A stretch of DNA of 64,000 bases from JADGHX01 sp037200125 (GTDB taxonomy: Bacteria > Pseudomonadota > Gammaproteobacteria > Steroidobacterales > Steroidobacteraceae). Within the stretch, counting starts at the first letter, position 1; each line of letters opens with the position of its first letter. Of this stretch, positions 45,603-54,739 are shown piece after piece. The stretch is taken from positions 620,001 through 684,000 of the forward strand of contig JBBCGS010000005.1 of the NCBI GenBank assembly GCA_037200125.1, read 5' to 3'. The notes beneath the pieces are model-generated. The model was not told the origin of the DNA, did no database searches, and saw only the letters and a program-made list of their open reading frames with translations. The translations under genes and the position numbers were made by a program.

Positions 45603-46253
45603 ATGTCATCGCTCCCCTTCCGCATTCGGCAATGCGCACGACTCACGGGCAACTTCACTCTTCGGTCGGGTAAGGTCAGCGACACGTACTTCGACAAGTA
45701 TCGGTTTGAAGCCGACCCGAAGCTGCTTCTGTCCATTGCGCAAGAAATGGCCTCGCTCGTTCCATCGGGCACCGAAGTCCTGGCCGGATTGGAGATGGGC
45801 GGCATTCCCATCGTCACCGTCCTGAGCCAGATCACGGGTATTCCCGCTGCGTTCATCCGCAAAGAGCCCAAGGCATACGGCACGTGCCGCTACGCTGAGG
45901 GCGCATCGCTGGCCGGAAAGCGGTTCGCACTCGTCGAGGATGTTGTTTCGAGTGGAGGCGCCCTCATCGATGCGCTCGAGAAACCGAGGGCGGATGGATT
46001 CGCGCCTGTCGCGGCGCTGTGCGTCTCACAAGCCTTGATGGCATCGATCAAAGCTGTCACAGCAGCACTCCAGCGCCCGGCGGTGTCTGCGGACCAAGCT
46101 CCTGAAACGTCGCGCGGACGCGCTGCGAACGCCGCAGGTACAACGTCCAGATCACCGCGAGCGCCAGTTCCATGGCAGATCGGCGGAGCCCGAACCCTAA
46201 CGCAAATTCAGTCCCCGCTGCGGGGTTCACTTCACTCACCCGTGACGCGTTGA
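45603..46253 (+). CDS. Orotate phosphoribosyltransferase-like, C-terminus lost
   Basis: The first 145 residues match the PyrE/OPRT fold: LTGNFTLRSGKVSDTYFDKY (14-33), the strand LAGLEMGGIPIVT, the FIRKEPKAYGT loop and the PRPP-binding motif ALVEDVVSSGGALIDA (about 109-124). After ALCVSQAL near residue 145 homology stops: the usual IDRxxGG segment is absent in any frame, and the remaining 70 residues are Arg/Ser/Pro-rich junk that overlaps the convergent DUF3857 gene by 197 bp. It is probably a truncated pyrE-like gene, perhaps inactive or a divergent paralogue. The start at 45603 lacks a good ribosome site. Confidence 0.6.
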   Translation: MSSLPFRIRQCARLTGNFTLRSGKVSDTYFDKYRFEADPKLLLSIAQEMASLVPSGTEVLAGLEMGGIPIVTVLSQITGIPAAFIRKEPKAYGTCRYAEGASLAGKRFALVEDVVSSGGALIDALEKPRADGFAPVAALCVSQALMASIKAVTAALQRPAVSADQAPETSRGRAANAAGTTSRSPRAPVPWQIGGARTLTQIQSPLRGSLHSPVTR

Positions 46254-48618
46254 CGGCAGTCGCGCAGGCGACCGCCAGCCAGGCAACGGCGATATATATG
46301 GTCGGTACGGATGCACGCCTCGTGAAAAACGGGCGAATGAGTGAAAGCTGCGCGACGAACAGAATTGCTGTCGCAGCGGCAAGCGCCACCTGCGTCGGCA
46401 CCGCCAGCGAGCTTCCGGCATGCGGCGAGAGCACCGTCGGGAGCAACATGATCGCGGTCGTCATTGGCGCCGCGACAGCACCAATTGCCGGCAGGAGGAG
46501 CCAGCCAGCTATGCCGCGCGACGCGCCGGCGAGTGGCGCTTGGGGCGCCGAGTTCCAGCGATAGATCAATGGCAGGGCCCACGCCGCAAAAGCGGTTGCG
46601 AACAGGAAGGTGAAGAACAATAGAGCCCCAGAGCCCTGCTTCCGCGCGGTGACTTCGGTCTTCAGCTTGTTATTTCTGTTGAGCACGAATCCCACGTCGT
46701 CATCGAACGCCCTGCGATCCGCGAGGTACTTCTGGAGCGCCGCCGGCGCAACCTCGTCCTTCAATGCTTCGTACTCGTACGTCAGCTCCACCTTGCGATC
46801 GGAATAAGAGACCTCGCTCTGATAGCGGAACGCCGGATTGCCGACGCGCACCTTTTCGACGTGTACCGGCCACTCTTCCGGCATCAGCGCGGTAATCTTC
46901 TGCCGCACGAAGATCGGATAGTCGAGCGCGAGCGGCGCGCGGCGTTCGGTCGTGCTGATGGTTTCGGAGTAGCCATAGAGCTCATCCGCGTGCAGCGTCA
47001 TCTTCCCGTCGCGAAACGCAGGATCCAACGTGTAGAGCTCGCGGAGTTCGAGGATGTCGCGCGCCTTGTCGTCCAGGATCCGCAGCGGGCCGGCCGACTT
47101 GGCGCCCGCGTAGTAGCGCGTCGTGTAATCGAGATAGTCCGCGCGCCGCCGCTCGAGGCTCTGGCGGGCGATCCTCACGCGCATGTCGTCCGCCATCGAG
47201 TTCAGATACCGCGTTACGACCGAAAGCTTGCCCGGCTTGTCCAAGCCATCGCGCAGGTCCACGGTCACGGAGACCTCTTTCCGTCGCGAGCCGGAAGCCG
47301 GACGGGGAATGGAAACCAGCCGATCGCTCGCTGAACCGAGAAGCAGCGCGTTCTCGAAGTCAGGTGGCGCATCCACGGAAAGCGGCGTGTATTGCTTTAC
47401 GGAGGTGCCATCCACCCAGTACGTCTTCTCGCCGACCTGCACGCGCACGATGGCGTGATCGAAGGCGAAAGGAGTTGGCAGCATGTCCGTCAGTATTCGG
47501 CCGCGACGCGAGTTCACCAGCGCCGGCTGCGCGCTGATGTGAAGCTGCGCGAGTAGCGCGACCAACAGAACGGACTTGTCCTTGCAGTCTCCGTATCGTC
47601 GCTGCAGAACCGTGTCCGGCTCCGCAGGCTGGTAGCCGCCGCGACCGATGGCAATACTGACGTAATACACCTGGTCCTGAACGTATTGCAGAGCTCGCAA
47701 GGTCATCTGCTCTGGCGACTCCCGTGTCGCCGCGATTTCACGGGCTACGGCCGCGACCGGCGCGGTCGTGCGCAGAGCCGAAGCGAAGAGCGGATCGACG
47801 ACGTGCGAAACCTCGGCCCAATCCTTGAAGTCGCTGAGGTAGAGCCGAGGCCAGGGTGAGTTCCACGTCGGCCGATTATCCTCGCCGGGAATGCTGAGCA
47901 GATCGCGCCACTCCATGAGGAACTCGCGCGCAGCACCTCGAGCGATGAACTCCGGCGCGGCGGAACCGTCGCTCAACTGCGCGCGCATTGGCCTGCCGAG
48001 CGGCGCCCGGACCCGAACCCTCTGCCAATGCACCGGCGTGCTCCAGCCTACCGTGAGGGACGCCGCGTAGTGACCGGGGAACATCAGCTCCCGCGAGTGA
48101 GTCGTGTACGCGTACTCGATGACGTCTCCGGGGCGCACATCCGCGAGCAGAACGTTGACGTTGTAACCGCCGTTGTAAATGCGCTCGCGAACCTGTGTTT
48201 CCTGCGGAAGCGCGGTTATGCGCGCGCCCGGACGCGCGTCGATCGAAGTGGCTCCGCGCCTCAGACGCAGAAAGTGGATATCGATCGACTGATAGGCGGG
48301 ATCAACCTTCAGGTTGATCTGGGACTCTTCCTCGATGCCCGCCGCACTCGACACCCTGACGGCAACGTACTCATAGGAGTCGTCTCCCGACGCCGTGACA
48401 TTGATCTGGCGATCCAGCGCGAGAAGCCATGAGCCGTTCGAAGTCTCTCCCGTCGGCTCCGGCGCGTCATAATCTGGCTTCGCTGACAGGACCCATCCGC
48501 CTGCTGGCGCGAATCGATAGACCGAGTCGGCACCCCACGCACGCGAAAGGCACAGGGCGGAGATGAACAGCGTAAGAAAAGCATATCCCGCGCGGCGGCG
48601 GAAGGAATCAGAAGTCAT
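46057..48618 (-). CDS. Transglutaminase-like DUF3857 membrane protein
   Basis: An 853-residue exported, membrane-anchored protein. ATG 48618 gives a signal peptide to about WGA (residue 30). The DUF3857 beta domain (about 35-270) is followed by a transglutaminase-like cysteine-protease fold whose triad is complete: Cys345 (RYGDCKDKS), His388 (FDHAIV) and Asp403 (WVDGTS). A further beta region precedes four or five transmembrane helices at the C-terminus, part of which (GWLLLPAIGAV) resembles DUF2569. The catalytic part would face the periplasm. Its substrate is unknown. The last 197 bases overlap the convergent pyrE-like frame. Confidence 0.78.
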   Translation of the reverse strand: MTSDSFRRRAGYAFLTLFISALCLSRAWGADSVYRFAPAGGWVLSAKPDYDAPEPTGETSNGSWLLALDRQINVTASGDDSYEYVAVRVSSAAGIEEESQINLKVDPAYQSIDIHFLRLRRGATSIDARPGARITALPQETQVRERIYNGGYNVNVLLADVRPGDVIEYAYTTHSRELMFPGHYAASLTVGWSTPVHWQRVRVRAPLGRPMRAQLSDGSAAPEFIARGAAREFLMEWRDLLSIPGEDNRPTWNSPWPRLYLSDFKDWAEVSHVVDPLFASALRTTAPVAAVAREIAATRESPEQMTLRALQYVQDQVYYVSIAIGRGGYQPAEPDTVLQRRYGDCKDKSVLLVALLAQLHISAQPALVNSRRGRILTDMLPTPFAFDHAIVRVQVGEKTYWVDGTSVKQYTPLSVDAPPDFENALLLGSASDRLVSIPRPASGSRRKEVSVTVDLRDGLDKPGKLSVVTRYLNSMADDMRVRIARQSLERRRADYLDYTTRYYAGAKSAGPLRILDDKARDILELRELYTLDPAFRDGKMTLHADELYGYSETISTTERRAPLALDYPIFVRQKITALMPEEWPVHVEKVRVGNPAFRYQSEVSYSDRKVELTYEYEALKDEVAPAALQKYLADRRAFDDDVGFVLNRNNKLKTEVTARKQGSGALLFFTFLFATAFAAWALPLIYRWNSAPQAPLAGASRGIAGWLLLPAIGAVAAPMTTAIMLLPTVLSPHAGSSLAVPTQVALAAATAILFVAQLSLIRPFFTRRASVPTIYIAVAWLAVACATAVNASRVSEVNPAAGTEFALGFGLRRSAMELALAVIWTLYLRRSQRVRATFQELGPQTPPGAGVLL

Positions 48619-49096
48619 CCGGAGTTTTTTCGAAGCGTCGCGTTCGCGCTTTTCAACCTGGCAGGTCGGGTCCCTCGAACCCATTAAATCCGATGGAGGA
48701 GTCGCTTGCAAACTCCCCGTTCTTGTTCCTGCCCCGGCCCTCTGCCTTGAAGCTTAGCTCGACCGGCGTAGCTCTCGGGTGCACATACGAAGGCGCAAAC
48801 CCGGCATATCTCCGCATCGTTTATTCCGCCGGGATCTTATTTCGCCGAGGTGTGCGCTCAGATTTCGAGTGCGGACTGTGCGGCGTCGCGACCATACGTT
48901 TGCACCCGATTTGCCTGTGTATCAGGCGGCTTCGGCGGAAAGAAGCCCAGACTGGCGAGTGACCGGACGGCAGCCGCTTCGACATTTCACCGCCTCACAC
49001 CGGGCACGACCCTCTGTTGGGTCGAATTTGCTCCGCACCTGATTCGCGACCGCCGCTCCGCAGGCACATCGTCCACGCCCACCGCGCACTCAGCCG
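48619..49096. other. Intergenic region, no gene seen
   Basis: A 478-bp gap between the start of the DUF3857 gene and the end of the molybdenum hydroxylase gene. Frames on both strands give Arg/Pro-rich sequence without domain character, and I see no RNA gene or palindrome of note. Confidence 0.4.
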
Positions 49097-51241
49097 CTAA
49101 ACAAACTCAATCTTCGAATCCGCCAACGGCAACGACCGCACCCGCGTTCCCGTCAATGCAAACACGGCATTCGCAATGGCGGGCGCCACGAGCGGCACAC
49201 CGACTTCGCCCATGCCGCCGGGCGCGCCACCGGCCTCGATCAACACCACCTTGATCTCCGGCATCTGATACATCCGCAGCAGCGGAAAATCGTTGAAGTT
49301 GCTCTGCTCGACGCGCCCATTCCTGATCGTGATCTTGTTCCGCAACGTATTGATCAGCCCCGACACCGCGCCCGAGTGAATCTGCGCAATGATCTGGTCG
49401 GGATGAACCGCGATGCCCGGATCGATGACGTACGTGAGCTTCTCGACCTTCAGTCCGTCCGCCGTCTTGCGTATCTGTGCAACGAGCGCCTGATAGGTCC
49501 CATAGCTCTCCATCATCGCAAGCCCCCGCGCGCTACCCGGCGGCAGCGCGGTGCCCCACCCCGCCTCCTTCGCCACCCGCTCCAGCACTATCTTCTGCCG
49601 CGGTTGGTTCTCCAGCAGAGCCAGCCGGAACTCGACCGGATCCTTGCCCGCCGCATGCGCGAGCTCATCCATGAATCCTTCGATGGCAAACCCGTTCAAC
49701 GCATGGCTCACCGAGCGCCAGTAGCCAGAGCGCAGCCCGTACTCTTGGATGACTACGCGCTGCATGGCGTTCTTGATGTCATACGTAAGGTTGATCGACC
49801 CTTCCGTCATGAACCCATCCAGGCCGTCCTTCACGACGCCGGGGAACAAGCGGTTTGTGATCGACGAAGACACCATCTTGTAATCGAACGCGACGAGATT
49901 CCCCTTCGCGTCGAGGCCACCCGCCAGCGTGTGATAGCTCGCCGGCCGATAGAAGTCGTTACGCGTGTCGTCCTCGCGCGTCCAGATCAATTTCACCGGT
50001 TTGCCCGGCACGGCCTTCGCAATCGCCGCCGCCTGACCAACGAAGTCGACATCCAGCCGTCGCCCGAAGCCACCGCCAACGAACTGCGGCCAGATGCGTA
50101 CTTTCGCGGCCTCGACGCCGCTGCGCGCGGCCGCCACACCCTGCGCGCCTTGCGGATACTGTGTGCTGGTCCAGATGTCGCAGCCCTTCTCGCTCACCAG
50201 CGCGAGGCAATTCATCGGCTCGAGCGTCGCGTGCGCGAGCAGCTGCAGCTGGTATTCAGCCCGTAGCACTTTCACGGCCGTCTTCAGCGCCGCCGCCGCG
50301 TCACCCGCCTGTTTGACGATGGCGCCATCCTGCTTCGCGCCTTCCTTCAACGTTGCATGGATCGCATCCGTCGTCAGCGTCGCGGCCGGCCCGTAATCCC
50401 ACGTGATGCGCAACGCGTCGCGCGCGTTCTTCGCGGCCCAGTAGTGATCGGCGATAACGGCAACACCCTCGCCGATGTTGACCACCGCGACGACGCCCTT
50501 CATCGCCTTGGCGGCACTGTCATTCACACTCGTCGCTTTGCCGCCGAGCACGGGGCACTGCTCGAGCGACGCGTAGAGCATCCCGGGTTGCACGACATCG
50601 AGCCCGAAGATCGCCTGCCCGCGCGCCTTGGCGGGCGAATCTAGCCGGTGCTGCTGCTTGCCGATCTGTGTGAAATCCGCAGGATTCTTCAGCGTGACTT
50701 TCGTCGTTGCCGGCAACTTGCCCGCCGCGTCGGCAAGCTCGCCGTAGCTCAGCCGCTTGCCGCTCGAATGCATCACGAACCCGTCCTTCGCGACGCAATC
50801 CGCAGCTGGAACTTTCCAACGACTCGCGGCCGCGTCGACCAGACGCACGCGCGCCGTCGCTCCCGCTTCGCGCAACTTGGTCCATGCGTCACGGATGCTC
50901 GAGCTGCCGCCCGTGATCTGCGCACCCAGCAACGCATTCACGTACACCGGATTCACGGGCGCCTGCTCGATCGCGACTTTGTTGACGTCGACGTTCAACT
51001 CTTCCGCGACGAGCAACGCGAGCGACGTGTGAACGTCCTGCCCCATTTCATTCCGGTGGCAGATGAGTGTGATCGTGTTGTCGGGCGCGATACGCACCCA
51101 GGCATTCTCCGCAACGGGCTCGACCTCGTTGCCCGCCAGGCTGCCGCGCGGCAGATGCAGACCGATGATCAGCCCGCCGCCGGCAACGGCGGCCTTCTTG
51201 AGGAACGCGCGGCGGGAGTCGAGCGGGAAAGTGGCGTTCAT
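49097..51241 (-). CDS. Molybdopterin-binding large subunit, IorB/xanthine dehydrogenase type
   Basis: A 714-residue molybdenum hydroxylase subunit of the isoquinoline 1-oxidoreductase/aldehyde dehydrogenase kind. A twin-arginine signal (SRRAFLKKAAVAGGGLIIG) shows export of the folded enzyme to the periplasm. Cofactor and active-site regions are visible: FVGGGFGRRLD, SGYWRSVSHALNGFAIEG and the terminal GGMGEVGVP with the base glutamate. It is the second gene after the [2Fe-2S] subunit, 3 bp apart, and the pair forms a two-subunit enzyme that oxidises N-heterocycles or aldehydes, probably passing electrons to a cytochrome not encoded here. No FAD subunit is present, typical of this branch. Confidence 0.87.
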   Translation of the reverse strand: MNATFPLDSRRAFLKKAAVAGGGLIIGLHLPRGSLAGNEVEPVAENAWVRIAPDNTITLICHRNEMGQDVHTSLALLVAEELNVDVNKVAIEQAPVNPVYVNALLGAQITGGSSSIRDAWTKLREAGATARVRLVDAAASRWKVPAADCVAKDGFVMHSSGKRLSYGELADAAGKLPATTKVTLKNPADFTQIGKQQHRLDSPAKARGQAIFGLDVVQPGMLYASLEQCPVLGGKATSVNDSAAKAMKGVVAVVNIGEGVAVIADHYWAAKNARDALRITWDYGPAATLTTDAIHATLKEGAKQDGAIVKQAGDAAAALKTAVKVLRAEYQLQLLAHATLEPMNCLALVSEKGCDIWTSTQYPQGAQGVAAARSGVEAAKVRIWPQFVGGGFGRRLDVDFVGQAAAIAKAVPGKPVKLIWTREDDTRNDFYRPASYHTLAGGLDAKGNLVAFDYKMVSSSITNRLFPGVVKDGLDGFMTEGSINLTYDIKNAMQRVVIQEYGLRSGYWRSVSHALNGFAIEGFMDELAHAAGKDPVEFRLALLENQPRQKIVLERVAKEAGWGTALPPGSARGLAMMESYGTYQALVAQIRKTADGLKVEKLTYVIDPGIAVHPDQIIAQIHSGAVSGLINTLRNKITIRNGRVEQSNFNDFPLLRMYQMPEIKVVLIEAGGAPGGMGEVGVPLVAPAIANAVFALTGTRVRSLPLADSKIEFV

Positions 51242-51244
51242 TGC

Positions 51245-51706
51245 TCACTCCTTCAGCGCGTCAGCGGCATGATGAATGGCCGCGCGGATGCGGGCGTAGG
51301 TACCGCAGCGGCAGATGTTCCCGCTCATCGCGCTATCGATGTCGGCGTCGGTGGGCGCGCGATTGCCGGTAATCAACGCGGTCGCCGCCATCACCTGGCC
51401 CGATTGGCAGTAGCCACATTGCGGAACGTCGATCTTGTCCCACGACGCTTGCACCGCCGCGCCGACCTTGGTGCTCGAGACACCCTCGATCGTTGTGACT
51501 TGCTTGCTGCCGATGGCTTCAATTGGCGTGACACATGAGCGCACCGGCTGCCCGTCGACGTGAACCGTGCAGGCGCCGCACAGCCCGGCGCCGCAACCGA
51601 ACTTGGTTCCCGTCATCCCAAGGTGATCTCGCAGCACCCACAGGAGCGGCGTGTTGGGTGCGACCTCGAGATCGAGACGTCGACCGTTGACGGAAAGGGT
51701 GGTCAT
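51245..51706 (-). CDS. [2Fe-2S] small subunit of molybdenum hydroxylase (IorA-like)
   Basis: A 153-residue subunit. The ATG at 51706 is chosen because GGAGG lies 8 bases upstream; the frame continues further but without the family's normal start. Two iron-sulphur clusters are predicted: a plant-ferredoxin type in GCGAGLCGACTVHVDG (about 42-57) and a second, helical cluster with CGYCQSGQ and CRCGTY (about 97-140). It carries electrons from the molybdenum centre of the large subunit. It has no signal of its own and should cross the membrane with the Tat-exported large subunit. Confidence 0.88.
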   Translation of the reverse strand: MTTLSVNGRRLDLEVAPNTPLLWVLRDHLGMTGTKFGCGAGLCGACTVHVDGQPVRSCVTPIEAIGSKQVTTIEGVSSTKVGAAVQASWDKIDVPQCGYCQSGQVMAATALITGNRAPTDADIDSAMSGNICRCGTYARIRAAIHHAADALKE

Positions 51707-52274
51707 GACGCGAGCCTCCGGAAAGTTCATGGGCCCGAGGTGAGCCGGGTTTCCGTATCGAATGTAGAGCAAGCGTGGCGCGTCAGCTACCCGGATACAG
51801 CCGCGACGGCGTCGCAGACGACCCTGACCCGAACGGAGGTCGTTTACTGCTTAACGTGATCGATCCGTACTATCCACCGAAGGAGTTTCGAAGTACATCG
51901 CGAGGTTCTCCGCAGTCAGGAACCGCCGACACGAATGAACCGACGTTCGTCGGCACCTCTCTCGGCGGGTTCCTCGGCGCCTCGAGACCCCGCTGACGGC
52001 GCCGATAATATTCCATCGCTGCCGGAGCTCACGAACCGGCCGGCGTCGCGCGGCTATCGGAACGTCGACAGTCGCAGCGAAGACTCTCCCGATGAGACCC
52101 ACCCTTCATCTCCACTCGATTGTCATGTCTCGCAGGCGTCGCTACGCGTTGGCTTCGGCGACGGGTTGGGTTCGGCGACGGGAAAAGGGCGCGGCTCAAC
52201 ATCGGTTCAGATAGACTCCATTCGCTGACGTCGAAGCCTTTCGCCATTCTTCCAACAACTCATCGGCGAGGTGG
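51707..52274. other. Divergent intergenic region with possible HTH relic
   Basis: A 568-bp gap. On the minus strand 51851-52102 the end of a frame reads RRFLTAENLAMYF, reminiscent of the first helix of MerR/excisionase HTH proteins, but the rest has no such pattern. The gap should contain promoters for the hydroxylase operon and the DUF6152 pair; none is obvious. Confidence 0.35.
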
Positions 52275-52718
52275 ATGATGAAACGTTGTGCACCCGTGCT
52301 CATTTTCGGTGGGGCCCTGCTCCTTTTCGTGCAGGACGCGCTGGCTCACCACTCCTACGCGATGTTCGATCACTCTCGAACCGTCACGATCGAAGGCAGC
52401 GTCGCCAAGCTCGAATGGGTGAATCCGCACGTGTTCGTGTGGATGTACGTGAAGAACGAGAAGTCCGGCGCATACGATCTCTATGGATTCGAGAACGGCC
52501 CCATCACGATGATGATGCGCGCCGGCTGGAGCAGCCAAACGCTCAAGCCCGGCGAAAAAATCAGTGTGCAGTTTTTCCCGCTGACCGATGGCCGCACGGG
52601 GGGCTACTTCATCAAGGCCGTGCATGCGGACGGCAGCGTTGCGATTGGCGACACGCACGCCCCGGGCGTGCAAGCGGAGCTCGACAAGGCGAATCCGGAT
52701 AAAACCGCGCCGCACTGA
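52275..52718 (+). CDS. DUF6152 family secreted protein
   Basis: A 147-residue exported protein. GAGGTGG precedes two adjacent ATG codons (52275 and 52278). The signal peptide ends near DALA. The mature start HHSYAMFDHSRTVTIEGSV and the segment WVNPHVFVWMYVK are hallmarks of DUF6152, a small beta-barrel family. It is followed 14 bp later by a secreted partner gene. Function unknown; a pair of this type is common in Steroidobacter-like genomes. Confidence 0.75.
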   Translation: MMKRCAPVLIFGGALLLFVQDALAHHSYAMFDHSRTVTIEGSVAKLEWVNPHVFVWMYVKNEKSGAYDLYGFENGPITMMMRAGWSSQTLKPGEKISVQFFPLTDGRTGGYFIKAVHADGSVAIGDTHAPGVQAELDKANPDKTAPH

Positions 52719-52732
52719 CAGTCGGAGGCACC

Positions 52733-53536
52733 ATGAATCGACACGCATTCCCGGTTGTCGTCGCTCTGACGATTACCCTCTCGTCGCTTGCACTGGCAGC
52801 GGACAAGGCCAGCCCCCGCGCAAGCTATCGCTCGCTCGAACAACTGCCCGACTTCAGCGGCTGGTGGTATCTGGAACTGCCGCCGGAAGCGACGCCGGCC
52901 TTCTACATGGCCAAGGCGCCATTCAAGCCGGAGGTCATAAAGAAGTTCATGGCGATCGAGGCCGCGCAGCGCCCCGGCGCAAGGGACGAACAGGGAAATA
53001 CGCTCAAGGCCCTGCAGTGCCTACCGGTGCGCTTCATCGGTTTCAATGGCGGTTTCGCGGAAGACATCGAGTTCCTGCTCACGCCCGGCCGCGTGACGCT
53101 GCTGAACGAGTCGGGCCTCGTCCGACGCATCTTCACCGACGGCTCATCGGCGGACGAAATGGCGCAGACCAACAACGGGCTTGCGGTCGGGCACTGGGAG
53201 GGTCGCACGCTCATCGTCGAGACGCATGCGCTGAACCCGAACGGGCGCCTCGGCGGCAACTGGCCGGGCGTGCCGACGATCGGCCGCAACGTGCGCGTGT
53301 CCGAGCGCATCTCGCTGCGCAACGCGGATACGTTGGAGATCACCGCCCGGCTGGATGCGCCGGATGTGCTCCTGGAGCCGTTCGCGACGACCTACGTCTA
53401 TATACGCGACAAGACTCATCGCTTTCACGAGCAGACCGACTGCGTCGATGACGACCGCTCGATCGATCCGGTCTCGGGCGATCAACGCTTCGATATGACG
53501 CCGCCGGCGAATATGGCGCCTCCGCCTCGCCCTTGA
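52733..53536 (+). CDS. Secreted partner of DUF6152 protein
   Basis: A 267-residue exported protein. CGGAGG precedes the start, and a signal peptide ends near ALA (residue 22). The central block LAVGHWEGRTLIVETHALNP is the recognisable core of a conserved family found next to DUF6152 proteins; the flanking RIFTDG and ERISLRNADTLEI strands suggest a beta-sandwich. No catalytic residues stand out. It probably forms a periplasmic complex with the DUF6152 product, an inference from adjacency. Confidence 0.65.
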   Translation: MNRHAFPVVVALTITLSSLALAADKASPRASYRSLEQLPDFSGWWYLELPPEATPAFYMAKAPFKPEVIKKFMAIEAAQRPGARDEQGNTLKALQCLPVRFIGFNGGFAEDIEFLLTPGRVTLLNESGLVRRIFTDGSSADEMAQTNNGLAVGHWEGRTLIVETHALNPNGRLGGNWPGVPTIGRNVRVSERISLRNADTLEITARLDAPDVLLEPFATTYVYIRDKTHRFHEQTDCVDDDRSIDPVSGDQRFDMTPPANMAPPPRP

Positions 53537-53613
53537 GGCGCCGGATCAACGGCTCCGCTCTGCGTCGCCGCTCGAAACCACCATGGGTTGCCAGCGGCGG
53601 CACCCTTCGATCC

Positions 53614-54519
53614 TCATGCGCCCTTTTTCCGGTGCGCGTCGAAGAAGTCGAAGATCTGCCTGATCACGTCGGGCTGCGCCCATGCATCCGTGTGCGCACC
53701 GCCGGCCACCGGTAGCCACGTCGCATTGACGCCCTTCGATCTGGCGTGGTCGACCATCGCCTTGCTGCCGTCGAACACCATGACGTTGTCCTTGTCGCCG
53801 TGGATCACGAGCACGGGCAATCTCTTCAGCTTCTCGTACGGAAAGCTCGCATCCTCGAGCGGCGCGGCACTCGGTGCGATCGCTGTCCAGCGCGCCGGGT
53901 ACCTGGCCGCATAGGTCCACACCGCGCTGCCGCCGGATGAATTGCCCATGAGGTAGAGCCGCTGCGGATCGGTGTTGTATTCCTTCGCCACGAGGGCGGT
54001 GACGAACAACACGTCCTGCTCGGCTCGCTCGAAGTCCTGCGCGGTCGGTGGTGCCGGCGCGGGCTTGGCGTCGCCGCCACCACTGGCAGCCGGCGCGGGC
54101 GCCGGCGCCGGGCGAGGAACCGTCATCATCTTGTACGGCACGTTCCACCCACCGACTCCGGTCGCGTTGGCGTGGTAGCCCGTCACCGCCGCAACGATGT
54201 AGCCGCGTTCCTCCGCCATCTTCGCAAGCGTGGGATTCGCGACCGGCCGTTGGAAAGGCGCTGTCGAAGGCTGCGCGGCGCCGTGCGTAACAATCACCAG
54301 CGGCAGTTTCACGGACGGAGTCCATTTCGCGGGTACGTAGAGGTGATAGGCAATCTGCTCGCCCGTACCCGGAAACTCGTAGCTGCGATCCTGCTCGCCC
54401 TTGCCCTGATACTGCGCGCTCTTGGGATCCGGCTCCGGCGCGCCGTGCGAAATCGCCGGCGCGACCACGATGGATGCGCCCACCAACAGCGAGCAACAAA
54501 GACCCGATGACACTTTCAT
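53614..54519 (-). CDS. Secreted alpha/beta hydrolase (PHB depolymerase/feruloyl esterase-like)
   Basis: A 301-residue esterase-type protein. ATG 54519 follows a GGGGAG element and opens a signal peptide ending near SHGA. The fold shows the nucleophile elbow GNSSG (Ser194), Asp244 in HGDKDN and His276 in GGAHTDAW, a complete triad. A Pro/Ala-rich insertion (about 136-160) sits before the nucleophile helix and is probably a flexible linker. Members hydrolyse polyester or feruloyl bonds; the true substrate is uncertain. Its neighbours give no strong hint. Confidence 0.78.
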   Translation of the reverse strand: MKVSSGLCCSLLVGASIVVAPAISHGAPEPDPKSAQYQGKGEQDRSYEFPGTGEQIAYHLYVPAKWTPSVKLPLVIVTHGAAQPSTAPFQRPVANPTLAKMAEERGYIVAAVTGYHANATGVGGWNVPYKMMTVPRPAPAPAPAASGGGDAKPAPAPPTAQDFERAEQDVLFVTALVAKEYNTDPQRLYLMGNSSGGSAVWTYAARYPARWTAIAPSAAPLEDASFPYEKLKRLPVLVIHGDKDNVMVFDGSKAMVDHARSKGVNATWLPVAGGAHTDAWAQPDVIRQIFDFFDAHRKKGA

Positions 54520-54739
54520 ACTCCCCCTCGCGACCGTTTCGATTGGCTCGCCTTGGTACTCCGACCCGGACCGCCCTGTCAAACGAGATGGCCTATGCCG
54601 ACCCAAACGATTCGGCGGCGGCCCTGTTGCCCTTCGATATTCCCGTCGAAATCGCTGGCGTCGAAGGATCGACGACAGGTCTTTATTCGCAGTATCCGTC
54701 GCCCGTCGCGCCCGCACGCGGACCCTGACCTTTCGGCGA

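Noticed and set aside
51851..52102. Excisionase-like HTH gene
   Set aside because: Only one helix-like stretch (LTAENLAMYF) matches; the rest is Arg-rich and there is no ribosome site.
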